Of a stretch of DNA of 49,617 nucleotides, positions 18,016-25,555 are shown one piece after another. Within the stretch, counting starts at the first letter, position 1, and every line of letters begins with the position of its first letter. This DNA is from an uncultured Bacilli bacterium (GTDB lineage: Bacteria; Bacillota_I; Bacilli_A; RF39; UBA660). Both the position numbers and the translations under genes were made by a program. The notes beneath the pieces are model-generated. The model ran no database searches and had not been told where the DNA came from. It saw only the letters and a list, made by a program, of their open reading frames with translations. The stretch is from positions 1 through 49,617 of the forward strand of contig CALVUX010000014.1 of the NCBI GenBank assembly GCA_944363715.1, read 5' to 3'.

Positions 18016-18044
18016 ATCTTAACATATTGAATTTGTTTTATCAA
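18016..18044 (-). promoter_or_regulatory. Promoter of the poly-G small gene
   Basis: Minus-strand TTGATA (18039-18044), exactly 17 bases, TAAGAT (18016-18021), about 38 bases before the ATG. Confidence 0.65.
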
Positions 18045-18119
18045 CGAAAAATTTATTGTTCCCTTTAATATATTTAATAAATAAGTTATAATAATTTTTA
18101 GAAAGATGAGTGTTTAGAT

Positions 18120-18701
18120 ATGAAAGGTATTTTAAATAAAAAAATATATGAGCTAACTATTAAAAACTCTAAGTTTATAGGGATTATTGTACCTATAAAG
18201 TCTAAAGAAGATATAAGAGAAAGGCTAAATGAATTAAAAACTGAATATAAAAATGCCACTCACTATTGTTATGCGTTTACCTTAATTAATGATAAAGGAT
18301 TTAGTGATGATGGGGAACCTAATAAAACAGCAGGTATACCTATTCTAAATGTAATAGAAGGTAATGATTTAGTTAATGTTTTAATAGTAGTAATAAGATA
18401 CTTTGGAGGCATTAAATTAGGACCTGGAGGTCTTATTAGAGCATATTCTCAAACTACTAAAGCAATTATTAATAAATCTACTTTAATAGACTTAATTAAC
18501 GGTTTAGAAGCTTCTATTACATTTGATTATTCTAAAGAAAAAGAGATTAACTATTTACTAAAAAATAGTATTATCAAAAATAAAGACTATGAACAAAACT
18601 GTACTTATATAATAGAAACTACTAAAGAAATATTAGATAGTATCTCTAACTTAGTAACTATTAATTATGTAAATGAAAAAATAATTCCTAAACTTAACTA
18701 G
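18120..18701 (+). CDS. yigZ: YigZ/IMPACT family protein
   Basis: A member of the UPF0029/IMPACT family; eukaryotic IMPACT regulates translation through GCN1, and the bacterial role is not settled. The N-terminal domain carries the family motifs KFIGIIVPIKS, ATHYCYAF, FSDDGEPNKTAGIPIL and the signature VIRYFGGIKLGPGGLIRAYS (residues ~85-110). The C-terminal ~60 residues form the DUF1949-like domain. Length 193 is slightly below the usual ~205-215. It is transcribed alone; its TAG overlaps the stop of the convergent XRE gene within a CTAG. Confidence 0.93.
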   Translation: MKGILNKKIYELTIKNSKFIGIIVPIKSKEDIRERLNELKTEYKNATHYCYAFTLINDKGFSDDGEPNKTAGIPILNVIEGNDLVNVLIVVIRYFGGIKLGPGGLIRAYSQTTKAIINKSTLIDLINGLEASITFDYSKEKEINYLLKNSIIKNKDYEQNCTYIIETTKEILDSISNLVTINYVNEKIIPKLN

Positions 18702-20077
18702 GAATTATTTTCATTAAAGAATTCTTTATTATTATTTTTTATTATATTAATATTATTACTACTAGTTTTTATAGTAACTTTATATTCATTTAATTTATCA
18801 TAATTATATATCTTTCCATCTTTAATATCATCACTTATTTTGTCTAAGGCATCTTTAAAACTAAATTCTTTAGGACTATTCATAAAGACTAATAAACTAT
18901 CATTATGTAATTCAACTTCTATATTATAATCTACTAAATAGTCATAATAAGTAACTGTCACCTCTATTTTATCTGTTAGACTATCATCTATAACATATTT
19001 TATATCATCATGATAATATCCTACTGTATTTAAATCATTAGACATAGGTAATGTTTCTGTTATCTCTTTAGTCTTAACATTTTTAGGCAGACTATCTACA
19101 TAAGTTAAAGAGAAAAACTCGAAAGCAAAGATAATAGAACCTATAATAATTATTATTAGTGATATAAGTAGTGTAATCATTACTCTTTTATAATTATTCT
19201 TATGATTAATAACAAAGTTTAAAGGCACTTCAAAACATAGTGCACTAATTATAAGCCCTGCTATTGTCCATAAAAGTATTCCTATTAAAGGAAGTCCTTT
19301 AAAGACAAATAACACTTCAAATCCTAACATTACTGCAAGTATTACTATACAAATTAGAGGAGCTATTAAAAAGCATACTACAAAGAACTTAATTATATAA
19401 ATAATTATCTTAGCAAGTGTTCTTGTTAAAGAATTACTACCAGTATTATCTTTAATAATAACTTCCCCCACTTCTTCTACTCTTTTCTCTTTTTCTTTTA
19501 CTACAATCTCTTTGTTAGTTTCTTCTTTAATTTTAATTCTATCTAAGTATTTAATTTTTAATACATAGATAAATACTACTATAGCAAATACACTATATAA
19601 GATATCTACTATTAAACAAAATATAGTATCTAAAGTAGGACCAACATATGCAATATCATATAAAAGACCATCTCCTATTAGATTCTCTATAATATCTTTA
19701 GGTATAGTCCCTATTAAAATAATAATTATTAAAAGAAATACTGTTACTAAAAACTCTATTATCTCTTTAAAACTCATACTCTCAAATAGACAAACTATCT
19801 TTTTCATTAAAGTATTAAACTTATCTAATAAATCTTTAGTATTAATAGTAGTCTCTTTATCTTGTTTTTTCTCATCTAAAACATCTCCATTTACTAAGGT
19901 ATCCATATCTACATTAAATATCTTACAAATGGAAATCAATTTATCCATCTCTGGATAACTTGCCCCACTTTCCCATTTAGATACAGATTGTCTTGTAACA
20001 TCAAGCTTTTCAGCTAATGCTTCTTGAGACATATTTTCTTTTTTTCTTAACTTTTGCAAATTACTAGCAAAAAACAT
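18698..20077 (-). CDS. Membrane-bound XRE-family regulator
   Basis: The N-terminus is a Cro/CI-type helix-turn-helix (LRKKENMSQEALAEKLDVTRQSVSKWESG, residues ~9-40 in shorter pieces) followed by SYPEMDKLISICKIFNVDMDTL, the classic layout of this family. After a linker come about six hydrophobic helices in two blocks (residues ~100-190 and ~230-330) and a C-terminal extracytoplasmic beta-type domain of ~120 residues resembling DUF4097-like domains. It may link an envelope signal to transcription. ATG at 20077 follows AGAGGTGAG; the upstream GTG lies in that site. Paired 11-base repeats upstream may be its operator. Confidence 0.85.
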   Translation of the reverse strand: MFFASNLQKLRKKENMSQEALAEKLDVTRQSVSKWESGASYPEMDKLISICKIFNVDMDTLVNGDVLDEKKQDKETTINTKDLLDKFNTLMKKIVCLFESMSFKEIIEFLVTVFLLIIIILIGTIPKDIIENLIGDGLLYDIAYVGPTLDTIFCLIVDILYSVFAIVVFIYVLKIKYLDRIKIKEETNKEIVVKEKEKRVEEVGEVIIKDNTGSNSLTRTLAKIIIYIIKFFVVCFLIAPLICIVILAVMLGFEVLFVFKGLPLIGILLWTIAGLIISALCFEVPLNFVINHKNNYKRVMITLLISLIIIIIGSIIFAFEFFSLTYVDSLPKNVKTKEITETLPMSNDLNTVGYYHDDIKYVIDDSLTDKIEVTVTYYDYLVDYNIEVELHNDSLLVFMNSPKEFSFKDALDKISDDIKDGKIYNYDKLNEYKVTIKTSSNNINIIKNNNKEFFNENNS

Positions 20078-20127
20078 ATTTCTCACCTCTGTTTAGAATT
20101 TATCAAAAAACTTGGTTGCGTCCCACC

Positions 20128-20159
20128 AATTTTTAGTTAATTTATGTAAATTTTTAGTT
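20128..20159. promoter_or_regulatory. Direct repeats upstream of the XRE regulator
   Basis: AATTTTTAGTT occurs at 20128-20138 and 20149-20159, offset 21 bases, which is two helical turns. The pair lies 50-80 bases upstream of the XRE start and could be an autoregulatory operator. Confidence 0.4.
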
Positions 20160-20174
20160 GCATCAAAGAAAAAA

Positions 20175-20192
20175 GACTAGTTTTTACTAGTC
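20175..20192 (-). terminator. Terminator of cvpA-trxA
   Basis: Stem GACTAGT/ACTAGTC with a 4-base loop followed on the minus strand by six T. The trxA stop codon lies in the first arm. Confidence 0.85.
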
Positions 20193-20492
20193 CCTTGGTA
20201 GCCAAGATACTATTTCATCTAAATTATGATAACCTACTTCTTTTTTAACTAAAGTTCCATTTCTATAAACTTCTATAGTAGGTACACTCATAATACCATG
20301 CGCTCTTGTTAAGTCATCAAACTGGTCTATATCTACTTTAACTACTTTAATTCTTGGAAATTTCTCTGCTATCTCTTCTAATACTGGACTTAACATCTTA
20401 CAAGGCCCACACCAAGTAGCAAAGAAATCTACTAAAACATCTCCTTCTTTAATTAAGTTTTCAAAATCACTAACATTTTCTAAATAATTCAT
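20187..20492 (-). CDS. trxA: Thioredoxin
   Basis: A 101-residue cytosolic thioredoxin that reduces protein disulfides. The active site WCGPCKM is at about residues 28-34, followed by the cis-proline motif MSVPTIEVY and the conserved glycine in KKEVGYH. Its length is normal. It follows cvpA after 9 bases with its own ribosome binding site (GGGAGG), so the two form an operon. Confidence 0.97.
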   Translation of the reverse strand: MNYLENVSDFENLIKEGDVLVDFFATWCGPCKMLSPVLEEIAEKFPRIKVVKVDIDQFDDLTRAHGIMSVPTIEVYRNGTLVKKEVGYHNLDEIVSWLPRD

Positions 20493-20501
20493 ATTTCCTC
20501 C

Positions 20502-21209
20502 CTATCTATATTTATCTATTACACTATCAAGTCCTGAAATATCATCAAGTTTACCAGTTTCTTTAACATCATCCATAAAATCAGTAGAAACCACATCATA
20601 TTTTAACATAATATCAATAACTTTTAAATCATTAGTATTTCTATCATCTTCACTACTTAAACTAAGTACATCTTCAATTGCATAATTCAAACCTCCTAAA
20701 CAATCTTTAAGTACTGGAGTATCATTGACAATAAATTGCCTTACGCCTGAAGACATAAATAATTCACTTCCACTCATAGGTATTGCAATGACATTAAGAA
20801 TGATAAACATTAAGATATATCCTTCTAATAGTCCTACTACAAATCCTAATAGTTTATTAGGTAGAGCAAGTATTATAGTAGCATTAATAATCTTACTAAA
20901 TATACCTGTAACATCTATTAGTATTTGTAATATTAATCTAAATATTATAACTAATATTAGAAATGCTATTAATTGATAGAATATAATATTTAAACTAATC
21001 AAATTACCTAAAGGAATTCTAAAATTAAAGAATGGCAAATAGGTACAAAAGAAACCAGCAATAAAGTCTTTCAAGAAGAAAGCTAATATAAAGACAACAA
21101 TTGTTCCAACAATTATAACTAGTTCTTTAAGTATTCCTCTCTTACTTCCTAAAACCCCACAGAGTAAAATTAATAAAACTATAACAACACTAAAAATATT
21201 TGGGTTCAT
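20502..21209 (-). CDS. cvpA: CvpA family membrane protein
   Basis: A 235-residue membrane protein whose N-terminal ~160 residues have four hydrophobic helices with the CvpA pattern (GSKRGILKELVIIVGTIV; NLISLNIIFYQLIAFLIL; LLGFVVGLLEGYILMFI). The C-terminal part is soluble, ending with DDISGLDSVIDKYR. CvpA proteins are linked to colicin V production and envelope stress in E. coli; the molecular role is unclear. The start has AGAAGGAG. It is divergent from rnhC, with about 80 bases between them. Confidence 0.85.
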   Translation of the reverse strand: MNPNIFSVVIVLLILLCGVLGSKRGILKELVIIVGTIVVFILAFFLKDFIAGFFCTYLPFFNFRIPLGNLISLNIIFYQLIAFLILVIIFRLILQILIDVTGIFSKIINATIILALPNKLLGFVVGLLEGYILMFIILNVIAIPMSGSELFMSSGVRQFIVNDTPVLKDCLGGLNYAIEDVLSLSSEDDRNTNDLKVIDIMLKYDVVSTDFMDDVKETGKLDDISGLDSVIDKYR

Positions 21210-21259
21210 AAAACCACACTCCTTCTATAATTATTATAAACTATATTTTAAAACTATGC

Positions 21260-21280
21260 TATAATATTTTGTAAGGAGAG
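21260..21280 (+). promoter_or_regulatory. Extended -10 promoter and RBS of rnhC
   Basis: TGcTATAAT (TATAAT at 21260-21265) forms an extended -10 without a good -35. AAGGAGAG follows at 21273-21280, 8 bases before the ATG, giving a very short leader. Confidence 0.55.
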
Positions 21281-21288
21281 ATAAATTT

Positions 21289-22200
21289 ATGAATGTTGTT
21301 ATTAAAGTAAATGATGAAGTAAAACAAAAAATGATTGAATATTATAAGGATAAAATGAGAGATAAAAAGATTCCTTATGTTATTTTTCAAGCGAAAGATG
21401 AAGATACTGTTATTACGATGTATGAATCTGGTAAAGTTATGTTTCAAGGAACCAGTGCTGATGTAGATGCAGCGATGTGGGGAACCTTTTTATCTAATAC
21501 AAAAGAAGAAAAAGAAAAACAGAAACAAAAGGATTCTATATATCATAACGCATCATCAGTTGGTAGTGATGAAGTAGGAACAGGAGATTACTTTGGTCCT
21601 ATTGTTGTAACTGCTACCTATGTTAGTAAAGAAAATGTAAAGTATTTGGAAGATTTAGGAATAAGAGACTCTAAAAAACTAACTGATGACTTTATTTTAA
21701 AAGTAACTCCAGAACTTATAAAAAAGATTCCTTATCGCAGTTTAATTCTAACTAATAAAGAATATAATGAAAAGTATAGTAAAGATATTAATATGAATAA
21801 AATAAAGGCAATTATGCATAATAAGGTATTATATCAAATAATGACAGAATTAAAGCCTAATGTAGATTATATTATTGTTGATGAATTTGCAAGAGAAGCT
21901 AGATATTACGATTATATTAAAGATGTTCCTAATATTCAAAGAGGTATTACTTTTGTTCAAAAGGCAGAAGATAAGAATCTAGCAGTTGGAGCAGCTTCTA
22001 TTATTAGTAGATATATTTTCTTAAAAGAGTTTGATAAATTATGTGATGAAGTTTCTCTACCTCTTCCTAAAGGAGCTGGAGTTAATGTTGATAAAGTTGG
22101 AGAAGAATTAGTTAATAAATATGGAGAAGAAAAGTTAAAAGATGTGGCAAAGTATAATTTTAGAAACACTCAAAGAATATTAAAGACTCTTATATTTTAG
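21289..22200 (+). CDS. rnhC: Ribonuclease HIII
   Basis: The enzyme cuts the RNA strand of RNA-DNA hybrids. The N-terminal ~90 residues form the substrate-binding TBP-like domain (YVIFQAKDEDTVITMYESGKVMFQG). The catalytic domain shows GSDEVGTGDYFGPIVV, RDSKKLTD, DYIIVDEFA and AEDKNLAVGAASIISRY with the acidic metal ligands. Length 303 is standard. It is first in a two-gene unit with the HD protein at 22210, 9 bases downstream. Confidence 0.96.
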   Translation: MNVVIKVNDEVKQKMIEYYKDKMRDKKIPYVIFQAKDEDTVITMYESGKVMFQGTSADVDAAMWGTFLSNTKEEKEKQKQKDSIYHNASSVGSDEVGTGDYFGPIVVTATYVSKENVKYLEDLGIRDSKKLTDDFILKVTPELIKKIPYRSLILTNKEYNEKYSKDINMNKIKAIMHNKVLYQIMTELKPNVDYIIVDEFAREARYYDYIKDVPNIQRGITFVQKAEDKNLAVGAASIISRYIFLKEFDKLCDEVSLPLPKGAGVNVDKVGEELVNKYGEEKLKDVAKYNFRNTQRILKTLIF

Positions 22201-22209
22201 GGGGAAGTT

Positions 22210-22971
22210 ATGATAGATTTAGAAAAAATAGATAAAACTTTTAAAGATTATGTTAATAAGTTTGATTTAAATAATGTTACTATTAAAAGAAAATATAATC
22301 ATACTTTAAGAGTAAAAGATAATTGCAAATATATTGCTAATGCCCTTAATTTTTCTTTAGAAGATACTAATCTTTTAATATTAATTGGTTATCTGCATGA
22401 TATTGGTAGATTCAAACAAATAGAAATATATAATTCTACTAAAGATGGAATAGTCAATCATGCTGATTTAGGAGTAGAGATTCTTTTTAAAGATAATCTT
22501 ATCAGAAATTTTATAGAGGATAATAAATATGACGATGTTATCTATAAAGCTATTAAATATCATAACAAATTAAATTTGAATTATGAATTAACTCCAAAAG
22601 AAGAACTATTTTGTAAAGCGATAAAAGATGCTGATAAATTAGATTTATTATATATTGCAGCATATTATGATAATATTAAAGATTTCTATAGATTACCATA
22701 TGTAGAAGGAACTAAACTAAATCCTAAAGTAAAAGAAGATTTTGATAGTCATAGGTTAGTTGATTTAAGAAATAGAAAAACTGCTATAGATAAGCTCGCT
22801 AGTATCTTAGCTTTTATTTATGATTTAAATATAAATGAAAGTAAATTACTTATAAGTGAAAAACTAATAAACGATATTATTAATACTTTTATAATAACAT
22901 ATAATGTTAAAGATACAAGCGAATGTTTATACTTAAAAGATAATATAGTTAAATATTTAAATAACACATAG
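22210..22971 (+). CDS. HD-domain protein (putative phosphohydrolase)
   Basis: A 253-residue soluble HD protein. Metal-binding residues are visible as the early H in KYNHTLRVKDN, HD in GYLHDIGRFKQIE near residue 62, H in NHADLGVEIL and KAIKYHNKL, and D in KAIKDADKLDLLY. Such proteins hydrolyse nucleotides or related phosphates; the substrate is unknown. GGGGGAAGTT precedes the ATG. The stop codon lies in a bidirectional terminator stem. Confidence 0.85.
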   Translation: MIDLEKIDKTFKDYVNKFDLNNVTIKRKYNHTLRVKDNCKYIANALNFSLEDTNLLILIGYLHDIGRFKQIEIYNSTKDGIVNHADLGVEILFKDNLIRNFIEDNKYDDVIYKAIKYHNKLNLNYELTPKEELFCKAIKDADKLDLLYIAAYYDNIKDFYRLPYVEGTKLNPKVKEDFDSHRLVDLRNRKTAIDKLASILAFIYDLNINESKLLISEKLINDIINTFIITYNVKDTSECLYLKDNIVKYLNNT

Positions 22972-22992
22972 AAGCAAATCTATGTGTTATTT
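22959..22992. terminator. Bidirectional terminator containing both stop codons
   Basis: A perfect 14-base stem AAATAACACATAGA/TCTATGTGTTATTT with a 6-base loop separates the convergent HD and Fic genes. The TAG of each gene lies inside its own arm, and both arms end in T-runs on their strands. Confidence 0.9.
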
Positions 22993-23642
22993 AATTCTAA
23001 TCCAAATATACACTTATCATATAGAAAAGTAATAATTTTGTCTTTATTACCAGTATTATAATATTCTGTTAATAGTTTATTAAACTCATTTATGTGATTT
23101 TCTTTAACAGAAATAATACCACAACCATTACTTATAAGAAGCTTGTTAGCAACTAAGATAGCAGTTCTTTTATTCCCATCCCAAAATATTTGACTTCTCA
23201 TCAAATAGAGCATAAGATTTAAACTTCTACTAGTTATATTCTCTTCTTTTAAAATCTCGTTTATATTTGTAATAACATCTTCTCTATTAGGAATATCAGG
23301 GATATAGTCTACTCCATTTATACCAACTTTACCTGTTCTTAAAACACCCCATTCTAAAGACTCATTTCTTGATACAAACGAATTAACTTTACATATAAAA
23401 TCAAGAGTAACATCAGTATCTATATTAGAAAGAGTAAAATCCCAAGCATCCCTTAGATTTAAAATGCAATTTATTTCATCTAATCTTAAACTAGATACAT
23501 TTACTTCTTCTAAAACTTTCTTAGTACCTTCATAAGTTATATTAATTCCTTCAAGTCTAGTACTATTATAGATGTTAGAAACAAGCATTTTTCTCGCTAA
23601 AGATAAATTAAGTTCTTTTGTTAAATGATATTTATCATACAT
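22980..23642 (-). CDS. Fic-domain protein with altered catalytic motif
   Basis: Fic proteins transfer AMP or related groups to target proteins. The core motif, normally HPFxDGN(G/K)R, reads SQIFWDGNKRTA here, with Gln in place of the catalytic His; the Asp, Gly-Asn and Arg that bind phosphates are kept. Near the N-terminus S27-T-R-L-E31-G32 matches the inhibitory (S/T)xxxE(G/N) motif, so it would be self-inhibited (class II). ATG at 23642 follows AGAAGTGA, which includes the stop of the upstream gene. It is the last gene of the asnB-asnS transcription unit if there is no terminator between. It may be a non-AMPylating member or use another chemistry. Confidence 0.85.
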   Translation of the reverse strand: MYDKYHLTKELNLSLARKMLVSNIYNSTRLEGINITYEGTKKVLEEVNVSSLRLDEINCILNLRDAWDFTLSNIDTDVTLDFICKVNSFVSRNESLEWGVLRTGKVGINGVDYIPDIPNREDVITNINEILKEENITSRSLNLMLYLMRSQIFWDGNKRTAILVANKLLISNGCGIISVKENHINEFNKLLTEYYNTGNKDKIITFLYDKCIFGLELNNT

Positions 23643-23647
23643 ATAAA

Positions 23648-24130
23648 TCACTTCTTTTTTGATTCAATTATCTTTTTTTGCCTTGCAAGTTCTTCTTCTA
23701 AAAGCTCAGTAACTAAAGTTTTATTTTTCTTTCTTCCTTCTAAAATATCTATTTCTTCTTCAATTACCAAATCTCTATAATTTTTATGATTATAATAAAG
23801 AGGTTCTTTAGAATAAATTGCAACTTCTATATATTTATCTTTCTCTTCTTCTTTATAGAAAGGTAAAACATTCTTCAAATAATTAATTTGTTCCTCACTA
23901 CAAATTTCTGGCAAATATAATAAATATCCTACTCTTAAATTTAATATGGATACATAATTGATAGATGCTAAAGATAAAGCCGCTGCCTCATCTGTAGATA
24001 ATGAAATACTAAGATTATTTTTAGTAGCAAATTTTCTAAAACTATCTAAATGAACATACCCTAACTTAAATTTATCATTCCAAACTTCTTCACCATTCTC
24101 ATCGATTATTTTAAGAAGAAAATTATCCAT
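23648..24130 (-). CDS. Uncharacterized protein upstream of Fic
   Basis: A soluble 160-residue protein that I do not recognise. It starts MDNFLLKIIDENGEEVW, has a middle Ala/Ser/Leu helix (STDEAAALSLASINYV), a segment YLPEICSEEQINYLK, and a basic coiled tail (EEELARQKKIIESKKK). AGGAGGTAAGTT precedes its ATG, 10 bases after asnS. Its stop codon is part of the ribosome binding site of fic, so the two are translationally linked. It lacks the Fic inhibitory motif and so is not an evident Fic antitoxin. Confidence 0.7.
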   Translation of the reverse strand: MDNFLLKIIDENGEEVWNDKFKLGYVHLDSFRKFATKNNLSISLSTDEAAALSLASINYVSILNLRVGYLLYLPEICSEEQINYLKNVLPFYKEEEKDKYIEVAIYSKEPLYYNHKNYRDLVIEEEIDILEGRKKNKTLVTELLEEELARQKKIIESKKK

Positions 24131-24140
24131 AACTTACCTC

Positions 24141-25523
24141 CTAAAACTCGCAGTTACCAGGTGTTCTTGGATATGGTATAACATCTCTTATGTTTTCAAC
24201 ACCTGTTAAATAGATTAAAAGTCTTTCAAAGCCCATACCAAATCCCGAATGAACACAACCACCATATTTACGAAGATTAATGTACCAGTCAAGTTCATCT
24301 TTATCCATACCTAACTCATCCATACGAGCGACTAATTTTTCATAGTCTTCTTCTCTTTGACTACCACCCATTATCTCTCCTGCACCAGGTACTTCAAGAT
24401 CTACGGCAGCGACAGTTTCACCATCAGGATTTTGTTTCATATAGAAAGCTTTAATATCTTTAGGCCAATCAGTAATAAATACTGGTCCGTCGAAATATTC
24501 TGTAATATATTTCTCATGTTCTTTAGCAATATCTTCACCTTGTTTAGGTTCAAACTCCCATTTAACACCTGCTTTTTGTAATATGTCTATAACCTCTTTA
24601 TGAGTAACTCTAGTAAATTTAGAATTAACTAACTTAGTAAGTTTATCAAGTAGTCCTTTCTCTACAAATTTATCTAAGAATTCCATTTCATCCTTACAGT
24701 GTTCTAATACATAACTAACTACATACTTTAACATCTCTTCCATTATTTCCATATCCCCATTTAAATCACAAAAAGCAATCTCAGGTTCAATCATCCAAAA
24801 CTCATTAGCATGTACTTTAGTATTAGAGTTCTCTGCTCTAAATGTAGGACCAAAAGTATAAGTTCTCTTGTAAGCAAGAGCGAATGTCTCTGCTTCTAAT
24901 TGTCCTGATACTGTTAATGATGTAGGTTTAGAAAACATATCTTTACTATAATCTACTTTACCATCTACTTTTGGAATATTCTCTAAATCAAGACATGTTA
25001 CATGAAACATCTCTCCTGCTCCTTCACAGTCACTTGCTGTAATTAATGGAGCATGGAAGTAAACATAGCCTCTATCTTGGAAATATTTATGAATAGCATA
25101 AGCTGCTACACTTCTAACTCTAAATACTGCTTGAAACAAGTTAGTTCTAGGTCTAAGATAAGCTTGTTCTCTTAAAAACTCACGAGAGTGTTTCTTAGGT
25201 TGAATTGGATAATCTTCTGGACACTCTCCTAGTAATACAACTTCATTTGCCTGTATTTCAAAAGGTTGTCCTTCTTTAGGTGATTTAACTACTGTTCCTA
25301 CTACTCTAATTGCACTACCAACATGATACTTTTGTATCTCTTCAAAATCTTCTAACTTATTATCATAAACAACTTGAATATGTTTAAAACAAGTACCATC
25401 AGAAAAATCTATAAAACCAAACTCTTTTTGTTTACGATGATTTCTAATCCATCCTTCCAAAGTTACTTCTTTGTCCATATATTCATCAATTTTTTCATAT
25501 AATTTTTTTGCATCAATTACCAT
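24141..25523 (-). CDS. asnS: Asparaginyl-tRNA synthetase
   Basis: A class IIb synthetase that charges tRNA-Asn. The OB-fold anticodon-binding domain (VTLEGWIRNHRKQKEFGFIDF in parts) covers residues ~15-110. Class II motif 2 (FRAENSNTKVHANEFWMIEPE) and motif 3 (GFGMGFERLLIYLTG) are present, and the end IPYPRTPGNCEF is typical of AsnS rather than AspS. ATG at 25523 follows AGAGGG by 7 bases; the longer frame is unsupported. It is co-transcribed with asnB under the T-box. Confidence 0.97.
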   Translation of the reverse strand: MVIDAKKLYEKIDEYMDKEVTLEGWIRNHRKQKEFGFIDFSDGTCFKHIQVVYDNKLEDFEEIQKYHVGSAIRVVGTVVKSPKEGQPFEIQANEVVLLGECPEDYPIQPKKHSREFLREQAYLRPRTNLFQAVFRVRSVAAYAIHKYFQDRGYVYFHAPLITASDCEGAGEMFHVTCLDLENIPKVDGKVDYSKDMFSKPTSLTVSGQLEAETFALAYKRTYTFGPTFRAENSNTKVHANEFWMIEPEIAFCDLNGDMEIMEEMLKYVVSYVLEHCKDEMEFLDKFVEKGLLDKLTKLVNSKFTRVTHKEVIDILQKAGVKWEFEPKQGEDIAKEHEKYITEYFDGPVFITDWPKDIKAFYMKQNPDGETVAAVDLEVPGAGEIMGGSQREEDYEKLVARMDELGMDKDELDWYINLRKYGGCVHSGFGMGFERLLIYLTGVENIRDVIPYPRTPGNCEF

Positions 25524-25555
25524 AATTATTCCCTCTTTCATATTTATTATATCAT

